A DNA stretch of 32,110 nt from Methylobacter sp. (GCA_030655535.1 JAURVK010000008.1:1-32110); one strand, 5' to 3'. Positions 1 to 8,579 are shown, counted from the first letter of the stretch. Program-made: numbers and translations. The notes: generated by a model not told the origin, from the sequence alone.

Positions 1-190
1 GATATTCCATCCATTCGTGATTAATGGTGATGTCGCCTTCAAAGAAATGGAAGCGCTCATGCTCGCGGAATGATTCAACACGGTTGGATTGCATGTCCAT
101 ACCGTAGACATGCCAATCGGTGGTTTCGAGTATGCGCTTTGAAAGATGATGGCCGATAAAACCATTGACACCCAGTATGAGTACGTTCAT
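1..190 (-). CDS. arnA: ArnA-type UDP-glucuronate decarboxylase/dehydrogenase, 5' part only
   Basis: Only the first 63 codons are inside the window; the gene runs off the left edge. The start is ATG at 188-190. The product begins MNVLILGVNGFIGHHLSKR, the N-terminal Rossmann NAD(+)-binding motif (GxxGFIG) of short-chain dehydrogenase/epimerases, and continues with EGDITINHEW, which closely resembles the dehydrogenase half of E. coli ArnA (VLILGVNGFIGNHL ... EGDISIHSEW). In that family the enzyme oxidatively decarboxylates UDP-glucuronic acid to UDP-Ara4O, the first committed step to Ara4N. It lies 30 bp after the separate formyltransferase gene and is probably the next gene of the same operon. 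In E. coli the two domains are one polypeptide. A general UDP-glucuronate decarboxylase is the alternative, but the local match and context favour ArnA. Confidence 0.82.
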   Translation of the reverse strand, partial: MNVLILGVNGFIGHHLSKRILETTDWHVYGMDMQSNRVESFREHERFHFFEGDITINHEWMEY

Positions 191-220
191 AAGTTCCTGA
201 TTGGTTATATTAAAAAATTG

Positions 221-1156
221 TTAATCGTTTACGGTTGGAAATAACTGTTCATCATCGATTAGGGCTTTGAAAGCAGAATGATCCAGCGATATTCCGTCGC
301 AGCTAAGTTGTTCAATGCGGAAGCGTTTGTTGTCGGCGCAGTCGGCATAAAAATGGCCGTCTACCCAATAGATGCAAACCTTGCCCGAATTCATAGCGGG
401 TTCGCCGCTGTAATGACTGCCGAGCAGGAAAAAACGCTTGCCGTTGCTATCGAAGAATGCGCCCGGATAAGGCGGCGCCACGGCTCTGACCAGATTATGG
501 ATGGTCCAGGCCGATTGTTGCCAGTCGATACGGCCGTGTTCCGGCTTGCGTCCGCCGAAATAACTGCCCTGGGCAAGATTCAAAGGCTTGGGTTCTATGT
601 TCCCGGCCAGCAATAAGGGTAAACAGCGGGTTAACAGCGTTTTTGCGGCCGGCGTAAGCTTCAAAAAAACAGCGTGTGCGGTATCGTTGGGCAGAATAGC
701 GACGGCTTCCTGATCAATCAGCGAACCTGCATCGGGTTTTTCCACCATTTGATGGAGACTGACGCCGGTTGTAGCTTCGCCATGCAAAACCGCCCAGTTG
801 ACCGGCGCGCGGCCCCGGTATTTCGGCAGTAACGAGCCGTGCAGGTTATAAGCGCCTCGGGGCGGTATTGCCAGCAGCTCGGGACTCAACATGTGCCGGT
901 AATAAAAGGAAAACAACCATTGCGGATTAAGCTCGGCAATGTGTTTGATTACTTCAGCCTGATTGGGATTTTCCGGCGTTATAACCGGAATCCGATGCCT
1001 GTTTGCCAGTTCGGCAACGCTGCTAAACCAGATGTTTTCCTTGGGGTCATCCTGATGGGTGATCACCTGTTTAATGTCGAATCCGGCTTGCAGCAGGCAT
1101 TCTATGCCGGTAACGCCGATGTTGTGATAGGCAAAAACGACGGCTGAGGGCTTCAT
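221..1156 (-). CDS. arnA: UDP-Ara4N formyltransferase (stand-alone ArnA N-terminal half)
   Basis: The 311-residue product matches the formyltransferase half of ArnA. It transfers a formyl group from 10-formyl-THF to UDP-4-amino-4-deoxy-L-arabinose. The core reads AYNLHGSLLPKYRGRAPVNW followed by EKPDAGSLIDQ. Asn104, His106 and Asp142 (numbered from the ATG) correspond to the catalytic triad Asn102/His104/Asp140 of E. coli ArnA. The chain ends after the formyltransferase C-terminal subdomain with no dehydrogenase domain fused, unlike the ~660-residue E. coli protein. The ATG overlaps the arnC stop codon (TGATG), so translation is probably coupled. A TTG three bases upstream could also start it. 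Confidence 0.9.
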   Translation of the reverse strand: MKPSAVVFAYHNIGVTGIECLLQAGFDIKQVITHQDDPKENIWFSSVAELANRHRIPVITPENPNQAEVIKHIAELNPQWLFSFYYRHMLSPELLAIPPRGAYNLHGSLLPKYRGRAPVNWAVLHGEATTGVSLHQMVEKPDAGSLIDQEAVAILPNDTAHAVFLKLTPAAKTLLTRCLPLLLAGNIEPKPLNLAQGSYFGGRKPEHGRIDWQQSAWTIHNLVRAVAPPYPGAFFDSNGKRFFLLGSHYSGEPAMNSGKVCIYWVDGHFYADCADNKRFRIEQLSCDGISLDHSAFKALIDDEQLFPTVND

Positions 1157-2118
1157 CAAGGTTTGTTGCTCTTGGTATTATCCAGTACTGCCTTGACCAG
1201 GTAACGGGGGCGCGAGCGGGTTTGGGAATAAATCCGCCCGATGTACTCGCCCAGCAGGCCGATACCGAACAACAGGATGCCGATCAAGAAAAACACGATG
1301 GCGAACAGCGTAAAAACGCCCTCCGCTTCCGGCCCAACCGTCAGTCTGCGCCAGCCCAGATAAAATACAAAGAGCAGCGAGAATATCGAAACGCCGATGC
1401 CGATCAACGAAAATGCCTGCAAAGGGGCAATGGAAAATCCGGTCATCAAGTCGAAATTGAGATGGATTAGCTTGAACAGCGAATATTTCGACTCTCCGGC
1501 TGCACGCTCTTCGTGGTTAATCACTATTTCCGTAGGATTTCCGGCATAAAGGTAGGCCAGCGCCGGTATAAAGGTATTGGTTTCGGTGGTGGCTAAAACC
1601 GCATCGATAATGTCGCGGTGATAGCCCCGCATCATACAGCCCTGGTCGGTAATACGAATGCGGGTAATTTTTTCGCGTAAACGATTCATCGCCAATGAAG
1701 CCCAATGCCGCCAGCGGCTGTCTTTACGCTCCCGGCGGATAGTGCCGACATAATCGAAACCCGCATCCATTTGCAGCAGCAGGTTGGGGATTTCTTCGGG
1801 AGGATTTTGCAGGTCTGCATCGAGAGTCAGTATATAGTTGCCTCTGGCGTGCTCAAAACCTGCGATCAACGCCGCATGTTGTCCGGCATTGGCGCGCAGA
1901 AATACGACGCGGGTGGTGTCGGGGAACAATTGAAACTGCTTGCGCAGCAATGCGGCCGAGTGGTCGCGGCTGCCGTCGTCAACAAAAATGACTTCGTAGC
2001 GGTGCTTAAGTGTTTTCAATACGGGATAAAGCCGTTCAAACAGCAACGATAAAACGGCTTCTTCGTTATAGACGGGAATAACGATGGATACTTCCGGTGT
2101 TTCAAAATTGTTCGTCAT
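1156..2118 (-). CDS. arnC: Undecaprenyl-phosphate Ara4FN transferase ArnC
   Basis: This is a 320-residue family-2 glycosyltransferase with two C-terminal membrane helices. The N-terminal GT-A domain has VSIVIPVYNEE, VDDGS (residues 47-50) and the metal-binding DADLQNPPEE (100-109). TDQGCMMRGY and the ESKYSLFKLIHL segment are typical of ArnC and its dolichol-phosphate-mannose-synthase relatives. Residues ~235-257 and ~268-292 are hydrophobic helices. In the family it moves 4-deoxy-4-formamido-L-arabinose from UDP to undecaprenyl phosphate on the cytoplasmic face. It sits 77 bp after arnB and overlaps arnA by one base. Length equals the usual ~322 residues. Confidence 0.93.
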   Translation of the reverse strand: MTNNFETPEVSIVIPVYNEEAVLSLLFERLYPVLKTLKHRYEVIFVDDGSRDHSAALLRKQFQLFPDTTRVVFLRANAGQHAALIAGFEHARGNYILTLDADLQNPPEEIPNLLLQMDAGFDYVGTIRRERKDSRWRHWASLAMNRLREKITRIRITDQGCMMRGYHRDIIDAVLATTETNTFIPALAYLYAGNPTEIVINHEERAAGESKYSLFKLIHLNFDLMTGFSIAPLQAFSLIGIGVSIFSLLFVFYLGWRRLTVGPEAEGVFTLFAIVFFLIGILLFGIGLLGEYIGRIYSQTRSRPRYLVKAVLDNTKSNKP

Positions 2119-2195
2119 TATGAAATAGGTGTGTGGTGTTAAATCGGTAAGTGCGTCGTAAATTATCGCTCGGTAGGAGGATATGCTGTGCGTAC

Positions 2196-3326
2196 TTACA
2201 TGGCGTCATTAATGAGAGAGCCATTCAGCAATGAAATCACCGCCGAACAGACCCGGTCAACGTCTTTTTCTGCCATGCCGGGAAATAACGGCAGCGTCAA
2301 GGTTTGCTCGCCGATTCTTTCGGCATTGGGAAAATCGCCGGGTTTGTAGCCGTATTGACGATAAAGCGAGAACAAATGCATGGCAGGGTAATGGATGCCC
2401 GCAGCGATGGATTGCTGCTTGAGTAGGTCGAGAGCCTGCTTACGGTTCAGGCCTATTTTCTCCCAATCGAGCAGGATACAGAACATATGCCAGCTGTGGC
2501 CTTCTACATCGGCGGGCAACACCAAGGCGTCATGTTTTGGAAGTTGCTGTAAATAACGCCGAGCCAGTGTTCGGCGTTTTCGATTGAAACCATCCAGTTT
2601 TTTCAATTGCACCAAACCCAGGGCTGCGCCTACATCCGGCATATTCATTTTGCCGCCCCATGCAGTTACATCCATGCCGCCTTGCGAGTCTCTTTCGATG
2701 CCGTGAAAACGTATGCCGTCAATTTTTTTCAGCAAAACCGGGTCGTTGATCGCCAGCGCACCGCCTTCAATCGTGGTCATGTTCTTATTGGGATGAAAGC
2801 TGAAACAGACGGGATTGCCTGTACTTCCGATCCGGCTCCCCTGATATTGTGTGCCGATAGCCTGGGCCGCATCTTCCAGCACCAGCAAGTTATGCTGCTC
2901 GGCCAGCTGATAAATAGCATCCATATCGACGGCGCGACCGGCAAAATGCACCGGGATAACGGCTTTGGTGTTGGGCGTGATTGCCGCTGCAATCGCAGCA
3001 GCATCGATATTGCGGGAGATTAAGTCAACGTCAACAAATTTGGGTGTGGCGCCGCAACGAACGATCACATTGGCGCTGGCAACAAAGCTCATCGCCGGTA
3101 CGATAACTTCGTCGCCCGGCCCAATGTTATAAGCCAGCAACGCGGCTTCCAGTGCGCTGGTGCCCGAATTGAATACCCGAAGCTGCACATCGCCGCCGAT
3201 ATAATCGGCCAACGCGGCTTCAAAAGCGGCAACCTTGGGGCCGGTCGCCAGCCATCCTGATTGCAGCACCTCTTTGATCGCTGCAAATTCTTCGTCATCA
3301 AGCGTGGGGCGGGTGAATGGCAGCAT
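2196..3326 (-). CDS. arnB: UDP-Ara4O 4-aminotransferase ArnB
   Basis: This is a PLP-dependent DegT/DnrJ/EryC1 aminotransferase of 376 residues. It begins MLPFTRPTLDDEEFAAIKEV, close to E. coli ArnB. EDAAQ (Asp152) and CFSFHPNKNMTTIEGG (Schiff-base Lys181) are the cofactor motifs. The family converts UDP-Ara4O to UDP-Ara4N with glutamate as amino donor. The open frame extends 17 codons further upstream, but that part lies inside the arnE-like gene. The ATG at 3326 has a good Shine-Dalgarno AAGGAG 7 bases before it and matches the family N-terminus, so I chose it. Other DegT sugar aminotransferases look similar; the operon decides for ArnB. Confidence 0.9.
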   Translation of the reverse strand: MLPFTRPTLDDEEFAAIKEVLQSGWLATGPKVAAFEAALADYIGGDVQLRVFNSGTSALEAALLAYNIGPGDEVIVPAMSFVASANVIVRCGATPKFVDVDLISRNIDAAAIAAAITPNTKAVIPVHFAGRAVDMDAIYQLAEQHNLLVLEDAAQAIGTQYQGSRIGSTGNPVCFSFHPNKNMTTIEGGALAINDPVLLKKIDGIRFHGIERDSQGGMDVTAWGGKMNMPDVGAALGLVQLKKLDGFNRKRRTLARRYLQQLPKHDALVLPADVEGHSWHMFCILLDWEKIGLNRKQALDLLKQQSIAAGIHYPAMHLFSLYRQYGYKPGDFPNAERIGEQTLTLPLFPGMAEKDVDRVCSAVISLLNGSLINDAM

Positions 3327-3327
3327 C

Positions 3328-3699
3328 TTAGCTCCTTGCCAAAACGTAAACGCCGAGAAGGACGATGCCCATTCCAACCAAACGGGTCGGGTTCATGGCT
3401 TCGCCGAATAACTGCCACGCAAAAAACGCATTGACCACATAGCCCATGGACAGCATCGGATAGGCGATGCTGACGTCGACCCTGGATAATGCCAATATCC
3501 AGACGATCACGCTGATGCCGTAACAAAACAAGCCGATCCAGAGGAAAGGCTCGAAAGCCAGCCTCAAAAATGCCGTAGCGGATGAGGAAAAGTTCAGGCC
3601 GATGGCGCCCATTTCCTTGACGCTGGCTTTGAGCGCCAATTGCGCGACCGCATTCAGCATGACGCCGGTCAGAATAATACCGAAACTAATCAGGTTCAT
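3328..3699 (-). CDS. arnE: ArnE-like small EamA/SMR membrane protein (Ara4N-lipid flippase subunit)
   Basis: The 123-residue protein is almost wholly hydrophobic, with about four membrane helices of the EamA/small-multidrug-resistance fold. LNAVAQLALKASV is the typical first-helix signature, and SRVDVSIAYPMLSMGYVVNA resembles the third-helix region of ArnE/ArnF/EmrE. In E. coli ArnE and ArnF together flip undecaprenyl-P-Ara4N to the periplasm. Here a single subunit lies between arnT (4-base ATGA overlap) and arnB (1-base gap). No ArnF partner is visible, so it may act as a homodimer or have a partner elsewhere. The function is inferred from fold and operon position. Confidence 0.78.
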   Translation of the reverse strand: MNLISFGIILTGVMLNAVAQLALKASVKEMGAIGLNFSSSATAFLRLAFEPFLWIGLFCYGISVIVWILALSRVDVSIAYPMLSMGYVVNAFFAWQLFGEAMNPTRLVGMGIVLLGVYVLARS

Positions 3700-5351
3700 C
3701 GGCGGGCCACCGCGATATAACGGGGATTTTCATAAATGGTGAGCATTGGAATCTTTTGTTGTTGCCATCGGTTGTAGGTGGATTGATTAAGGACGCTGAT
3801 CGCCTGTTCTGAATTTAGCCATAAAGGCAGAAAATCCGCCTCATTTAACCATTTTTTCGGCTCTTGCTTAATCCCGAATTCCAGTTCGCCGGTAAAGCCG
3901 ACCAAGTTGATGGTTCTGCCTAAATAATAAGGCAAAGACTGATCATAGCGATTAACGTCATAAATTTCCACATTGTCTTTGCTGTTTTTGTCGAGGTAGG
4001 ATTGAATCGCAACTGCCATAGCCCTGCTGGAGCGTAATTCGCTGATGCTTTGATAGCCCCATGAAATCATTTGTATGCCAAGCAGGGCGCAGAGGGCATA
4101 AACGGAGATAGCCAGATTTTTTTGATGTCTTAACCGTAGTGAAAAAATACCGGCCGACCCTGTTAAAGCCGCCGCTGCCATAATCCAGGGGCGGAACAGC
4201 GTCAGGTTTGACACTGATTTTCCAATCTTGGACGTATCGACAACTTTCCAGAAAAAGAAAATGAATATCACGCCGGCAAGTATTATCGCCAGAATGCCGT
4301 CGGCAATAAAGCGTTTGCGCTTGGACATATTTTCGCCGACTAACAATGCCAGCGCCGGGAACATCGGTAAAATGTAGGCCGGTAACTTGGAATGCGAAAT
4401 TGAAAAGAAGAAAAAAACAAAAACCGCATAAACCCAAAGCAAGCGGGAGGCTTCAAATTTTCCGGCTTCGGCTCTCCAGGAAAAAGACGGTTTAATCAAG
4501 CCATGTAATGACGAAAATAACCAGGGCATCGCCCCTATTGCCAAGACCGCGAAGAAATACCAGTTGGATTTGGTGCGCCCGTGGACATCGCTGGTAAAAC
4601 GCTCGAAATGTTCATGGATAAAAAAGAAATGGGGGAACTCAGGGTTTTCATAGCTGACAGCAATAAACCAGGGCGCGGCTATCAAAAAATACAACAGCAG
4701 GCCTTTGCCCAGATGCAAATGACGCCACAATGCCCAGTCGCGCTGCCAGAGGGTGTACGCCACCAGCGCGCCGCCGGGAAGCGCCAGGCCGATCAGGCCT
4801 TTGCTCAGTGTTGCTCCGGCAAGTCCAGCCCAAGCCAACAGCATCCAGTTTCGTTCCTGTGTTGGCAGATGCCGTACTGACTGAGCCAGCGCCAGTGCGC
4901 CGACTGCGATGATCAGCAGTACACTGACCCCCATATCCAGGCTGTTGGCGTGCCCCATCCCAACATAAAGCACTGTGCTGATTAAAAACAGGAATGCGAA
5001 ATAACCGGCGCTACGCCCATAAAGTCGGCTACCGACAAAACCGACCCATAAGGCACCGATAAACCCTAGACCTGAACACCACACTCTGGCTGCCGCATTG
5101 GTTTCGCCCAATAAAGCCATGCCGATCGCGGATCCCCAATATTGTAAAGGCGGTTTTTCAAAATACTTGAAGCCGTTAAGGCGCGGAGTAATCCAATTGC
5201 CGGAGTTGAGCATTTCCCGCGCAATTTCGGCGTAGCGCCCTTCATCCGGGTCTATCAGGTCACGGTAGCCCAGCAACAGAAACCAGATAAATCCGGCAAC
5301 AACTATTACTATTCCATTTATCCGGCATTGACGCAAAGACACTGGTGTCAT
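3696..5351 (-). CDS. arnT: Ara4N lipid A transferase ArnT (GT83 family)
   Basis: The 551-residue polytopic inner-membrane protein is the same length as E. coli ArnT (550). Near the N-terminus after the first helix is DPDEGRYAEIAREM (residues ~34-47), then NGFKYFEKPPLQYW, the periplasmic-loop motifs of the ArnT/PMT-like superfamily. About a dozen hydrophobic helices follow, then a C-terminal soluble domain from ~430. The family transfers Ara4N from undecaprenyl phosphate to lipid A phosphates, lowering negative charge and polymyxin binding. It is the first gene of the operon here, whereas in E. coli arnT follows arnBCAD. A weak AAAGGA lies ~12 bases before the ATG. It could be a more general lipid glycosyltransferase, but the neighbours argue for ArnT. 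Confidence 0.88.
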   Translation of the reverse strand: MTPVSLRQCRINGIVIVVAGFIWFLLLGYRDLIDPDEGRYAEIAREMLNSGNWITPRLNGFKYFEKPPLQYWGSAIGMALLGETNAAARVWCSGLGFIGALWVGFVGSRLYGRSAGYFAFLFLISTVLYVGMGHANSLDMGVSVLLIIAVGALALAQSVRHLPTQERNWMLLAWAGLAGATLSKGLIGLALPGGALVAYTLWQRDWALWRHLHLGKGLLLYFLIAAPWFIAVSYENPEFPHFFFIHEHFERFTSDVHGRTKSNWYFFAVLAIGAMPWLFSSLHGLIKPSFSWRAEAGKFEASRLLWVYAVFVFFFFSISHSKLPAYILPMFPALALLVGENMSKRKRFIADGILAIILAGVIFIFFFWKVVDTSKIGKSVSNLTLFRPWIMAAAALTGSAGIFSLRLRHQKNLAISVYALCALLGIQMISWGYQSISELRSSRAMAVAIQSYLDKNSKDNVEIYDVNRYDQSLPYYLGRTINLVGFTGELEFGIKQEPKKWLNEADFLPLWLNSEQAISVLNQSTYNRWQQQKIPMLTIYENPRYIAVARR

Positions 5352-5648
5352 GTTTTTGGAGATCCTTTAAAATTTCTGGCCTTGGCAAAATTCCGGCAAT
5401 GATAATACAATTCGGCAGCTAAAACACATTTCATCAAAATAAACAATTAAAAAATAGATGCAATCAATGTGTCGTTATTTGACTTTGGTGGGGGCTATAA
5501 TTTTTTTAAGGTATGCGAAATGTTGGCTCAATCACAATGAGCTACTTCCAATAGCGCTGTTTCTATAAAATAGTTCATAATTTACAGGCTCAAGGGAGAA
5601 GCGATACCCTTTCGACTTTTCACCGTTTACTTTCGCTGTACAACACAC
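5352..5648. promoter_or_regulatory. Divergent intergenic region between arnT and lptF
   Basis: This 297-bp AT-rich gap separates the starts of two divergent operons and must hold both promoters. On the plus strand a TATAAT lies at 5496-5501, but the nearest TTGACT (5479-5484) is only 11 bases away, too close for a normal sigma-70 promoter. A second AT-rich box, TATAAA (5564-5569), has no clear -35. On the minus strand TATTAT (5402-5407 on the plus strand reads ATAATA) could serve arnT. I see no clear PhoP/PmrA direct repeat, but cannot exclude one. Confidence 0.35.
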
Positions 5649-6806
5649 ATGTTTTTGATGGGGAGAATACGCTTGGAAGCAGCTTGGACTAAAGGCTATA
5701 ACAGGGGGCGGCGCAAGATAGTCACCGTTCTGGATAAAATGATTGCCTTGGATTTGTTAAGGACGTTGCTGGCGGTTTGGTCGGTGATTGTCGTGATTAT
5801 CGTCAGTCGGCAGTTTATCAGGATTCTTGATAAGGCCATTGAAGGGCAGGTATCCAATCAAACCCTGATGACTGTTTTGGGTTTAAAAACGATTATTGCC
5901 GGCGCGGCTTTTTTGCCTGCGGCCTTGTTTATGGCGGTGTTAATGGTTCTGGGCAGAATGTACAGGGATCAAGAGATGTCGGCAGTGGCCTCGGCAGGCG
6001 GCGGTGCGGGAACGGTCTATCGGGCTATATTGTTGCTGGTTTTTCCTTTAACGGTGCTCTCAGTCGGCTTGTCATTCTATGTCTCGCCCTGGGCGGAAGC
6101 CATGATGGAGGAGTTGATGCATCAGGATAAGGAGTCCGCAGATCTTAGGGGCATTGCCGCCGGAAAATTTAGTGAATATAGTCAAGGAGACCTGGTTTTT
6201 TACGTGGAAAATATTGATGCCGATAAAAAAATGCATCAGGTTTTTGTCCAGCACAGGCAGGGAGGTCGTTTGGCGATTATCAATGCGGAAGCAGGTCGGT
6301 TGAAAGATTTGCCGGACGGACGTTATGTTATTCTGGAAAACGGTGAGCGCATACAGGGACAACCGGGCGCGTTAAATTTTGTGCTTGAACAGTTCACTGA
6401 ATATGCAGTCAGAATAGAGAATAAAGAATCCGTTGCTAATTTTGGCAAGGAGTCGATTGGCAGTGATGCGTTAATGGCTTCCGGCCAAATAGCCGATATT
6501 GCCGAATTGCAGCGTCGATTGTCTATTCCTATGGGAATCATATTGCTGAGTTTTATTGCCGTGCCTTTGGCCCAAATGTCGCCTCGCGGCGGCGTATACG
6601 GGAATATGCTGGTTGGCTTTATGATTTATTTTAGCTATGGAAATCTTATTCGGGTCAGTTATAGCTGGGTAATGAATCAAACTATCCCCGCGTGGCTGGG
6701 TATTGTTGGCGTCAATACCTTATTGTTGTTGATAGGCGCGGTTTTGTTGGCACGGTTATTTGGCTGGCAGTGGCTGCTGATGAAGCTTAGGGAGGTCAAT
6801 AAGTGA
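5649..6806 (+). CDS. lptF: LPS export ABC transporter permease LptF
   Basis: This is one of the two inner-membrane permeases of the LptB2FG complex that extracts LPS from the inner membrane and passes it to LptC. Six helices are visible: two or three at the N-terminus (from MIALDLLRTLLAVWSVIVV), a large periplasmic beta-jellyroll segment (~150-280 of the open frame), and three at the C-terminus. MAVLMVLGRMYRDQEMSAV is the cytoplasmic coupling helix region. The start is uncertain. The listed ATG at 5649 gives 385 residues and lacks a Shine-Dalgarno. TTG at 5673 has GGGAGA in front, and ATG 5739 gives 355 residues beginning at the first helix. Family similarity seems to begin around VTVLDKM, just before 5739. 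The stop overlaps lptG by four bases. Confidence 0.9.
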   Translation: MFLMGRIRLEAAWTKGYNRGRRKIVTVLDKMIALDLLRTLLAVWSVIVVIIVSRQFIRILDKAIEGQVSNQTLMTVLGLKTIIAGAAFLPAALFMAVLMVLGRMYRDQEMSAVASAGGGAGTVYRAILLLVFPLTVLSVGLSFYVSPWAEAMMEELMHQDKESADLRGIAAGKFSEYSQGDLVFYVENIDADKKMHQVFVQHRQGGRLAIINAEAGRLKDLPDGRYVILENGERIQGQPGALNFVLEQFTEYAVRIENKESVANFGKESIGSDALMASGQIADIAELQRRLSIPMGIILLSFIAVPLAQMSPRGGVYGNMLVGFMIYFSYGNLIRVSYSWVMNQTIPAWLGIVGVNTLLLLIGAVLLARLFGWQWLLMKLREVNK

Positions 6807-7873
6807 ATGTATTAACAGGCTATATCGTCAGGGAAATAGTAAAGGGCTCTTTTATTGCCATTTTATTATTATTGACCTTATTTAATTTATTTACTTTTAG
6901 CGACCAGCTAAAGGATCTGGGCAAAGGCAGCTACGGCTTAACCGAGATTTTTTATTATCTTGCGCTGACCTCGCCGACCGTTTTTTATGAATTGATGCCT
7001 GCCTCTGCGTTATTAGGCAGTCTGTTTATATTGGGTGCGATGGGTAATAATCGCGAACTGATTGCGATGCAAGCCGCCGGCTTGTCTGTTATGGGGATTA
7101 TTAGAGCGGTTATGCTGGCCGGTGCGATTTTAGTTTTTATTGCCCTATTGGTCGGTGAATTCATTGCACCGGTAACCGAACGGACGGCACGGATATTGAA
7201 AGTTACCGCCCAGAATGAGCAGGTTGTTATGGGGGGCGAATATGGACTGTGGCTGCGCGAGGGCAAAAAATTCATTAATGTACGAAGCATACAAGACGAC
7301 GGAAATTTAGCCGACATCAGTATTTATGAGCTGGACGATCAGCGTCATTTGAGGCGGTCAATTCATGCAGAGAAAGCCTCTTTTCAAGGCAATAAGCAAT
7401 GGAAATTAGAGCAAATCAAACAATCGGATATTTCAATACAGCAGGTGACGGCAAGCAGTCAAAATGAGCAGCTATGGCAATCAACCGTTGCCCCGGATTT
7501 GTTAAAAATTGTTGTGGTCAATCCGAATAACCTGTCCATGTATGATCTGGCTATGTATATCGGTTTTTTAAAGGACAATCATCAAAAATCGCATAGTTTT
7601 GAGCTGGCTTTCTGGGGGCGGGTGGTCAATCCGCTGATTGTTTTTGTGATGTTGTTGGTGTCTGCGCCCTTTGTTATCGGCGTTAAACGCGGCGTTAACG
7701 TAGGCGGAAGGATGATGATAGGCATTGTCATCGGCATGGGATTTAATATCATCGATAAAATAGTCGGTCATATCGGCTTGATTTATGAACTTAATCCCCC
7801 GCTAATGGCAATTGCTCCCAGTCTGGCTGTTTTGATTGCGGCATTATTTGCTTTGAAACGGGTGCAAGGTTAA
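6803..7873 (+). CDS. lptG: LPS export ABC transporter permease LptG
   Basis: The 356-residue partner permease of LptF has the same layout. Three N-terminal helices include IVREIVKGSFIAILLLLTLF and the conserved ELMPASALLGSLFILG, followed by a periplasmic beta domain (~140-265) and three C-terminal helices. MGNNRELIAMQAAGLS is the coupling helix that contacts the LptB ATPase. It starts with GTG inside the lptF stop (GTGA), preceded by AGGGAGG at a good distance, so translation is coupled. LptB, C, A, D and E are not in this window, as is usual because lptFG stand apart in many genomes. Length fits the family. Confidence 0.93.
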   Translation: MNVLTGYIVREIVKGSFIAILLLLTLFNLFTFSDQLKDLGKGSYGLTEIFYYLALTSPTVFYELMPASALLGSLFILGAMGNNRELIAMQAAGLSVMGIIRAVMLAGAILVFIALLVGEFIAPVTERTARILKVTAQNEQVVMGGEYGLWLREGKKFINVRSIQDDGNLADISIYELDDQRHLRRSIHAEKASFQGNKQWKLEQIKQSDISIQQVTASSQNEQLWQSTVAPDLLKIVVVNPNNLSMYDLAMYIGFLKDNHQKSHSFELAFWGRVVNPLIVFVMLLVSAPFVIGVKRGVNVGGRMMIGIVIGMGFNIIDKIVGHIGLIYELNPPLMAIAPSLAVLIAALFALKRVQG

Positions 7874-7919
7874 TTCGACGCCGTGCAAACGGCGTTAACA
7901 TACGTAAATCGAGGTTAGT

Positions 7920-8462
7920 GTGACCATTAGAAAATTTAACGATAAGCAACCTAAAATCGGCAAGTCGGTGTTTATAGACGACAGCGCCGTGGTGATCGGC
8001 GACGTTACCTTGGGTGATGATGTCTCTATTTGGCCGACGACGGCGGTCAGAGGCGATGTTGAAGCTATCACGATCGGCGATGGCACCAATGTCCAGGACG
8101 GTTCGGTATTGCATGTGTCTCATTTCGGCAAGTTTACCGACAAAGGCCATCCTTTAATCATAGGAAAAGGCGTAACTATCGGGCATAGGGCGGTGGTTCA
8201 TGCCTGCACGGTGGGCGATTATTGCCTGATCGGGATAGGGGCGATTATTATGGACGATGCCGTTCTTGAAGATTATGTGATGCTGGGTGCGGGTGCGCTG
8301 GTTCCGCCGGGGAAAAAACTGGAAAGCGGCTATCTTTATGTCGGCTCGCCTGCCAAACAGGCAAGGCCATTAACAGAGACCGAAAAAGAGTTTCTGGAGT
8401 ACTCATCTTTGCATTACATTCATTTGAAAAACGAATATTTGAAGATGAAAGATGAAAGATGA
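7920..8462 (+). CDS. Gamma-carbonic anhydrase-like hexapeptide-repeat protein (YrdA type)
   Basis: This 180-residue protein has a left-handed beta-helix built from hexapeptide repeats (IGDVTLGDDVSI, ITIGDGTNVQDG, LIIGKGVTIGHRAVVHAC) and a C-terminal helix from ~150. Arg44/Asp46 (AVRGD), Gln59, and histidines 65 or 68, 89 and 94 sit where the gamma-class enzymes hold their proton-shuttle and zinc residues. Many YrdA-type homologues have unproven activity, so carbonic anhydrase is only a family assignment. It starts with GTG after GAGG at a spacing of five bases. The last six residues (KMKDER) and the stop are encoded by the GATGAAA heptamer tract that begins at 8444, so the 3' end has been overwritten by repeat sequence. 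Confidence 0.88.
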   Translation: MTIRKFNDKQPKIGKSVFIDDSAVVIGDVTLGDDVSIWPTTAVRGDVEAITIGDGTNVQDGSVLHVSHFGKFTDKGHPLIIGKGVTIGHRAVVHACTVGDYCLIGIGAIIMDDAVLEDYVMLGAGALVPPGKKLESGYLYVGSPAKQARPLTETEKEFLEYSSLHYIHLKNEYLKMKDER

Positions 8463-8541
8463 AAGGTGAAAGGTGAAAGGTGAAAGGGCGAAGGGCGAAG
8501 GGCGAAGGGCGAAGGGCGAAGGGCGAAGGGCGAAGGGCGAA
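8444..8541. repeat. Heptanucleotide tandem tract, 14 units in three blocks
   Basis: Direct reading gives GATGAAA x3 (8444-8464), GGTGAAA x3 (8465-8485) and GGGCGAA x8 (8486-8541), all at a strict 7-bp period. The first block encodes the C-terminus of the carbonic-anhydrase-like gene. The tract is G/A-rich on the plus strand and faces the C/T-rich tract at 8580-8698. Confidence 0.97.
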
Positions 8542-8579
8542 AAAAAGCTTGCATTGAGGTTTAAGATTTTTTTTCAATT

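Noticed and set aside
5479-5501. TTGACT ... TATAAT as the lptF promoter
   Set aside because: The spacer is 11 bases, too short for sigma-70; kept only as a remark in the intergenic entry.
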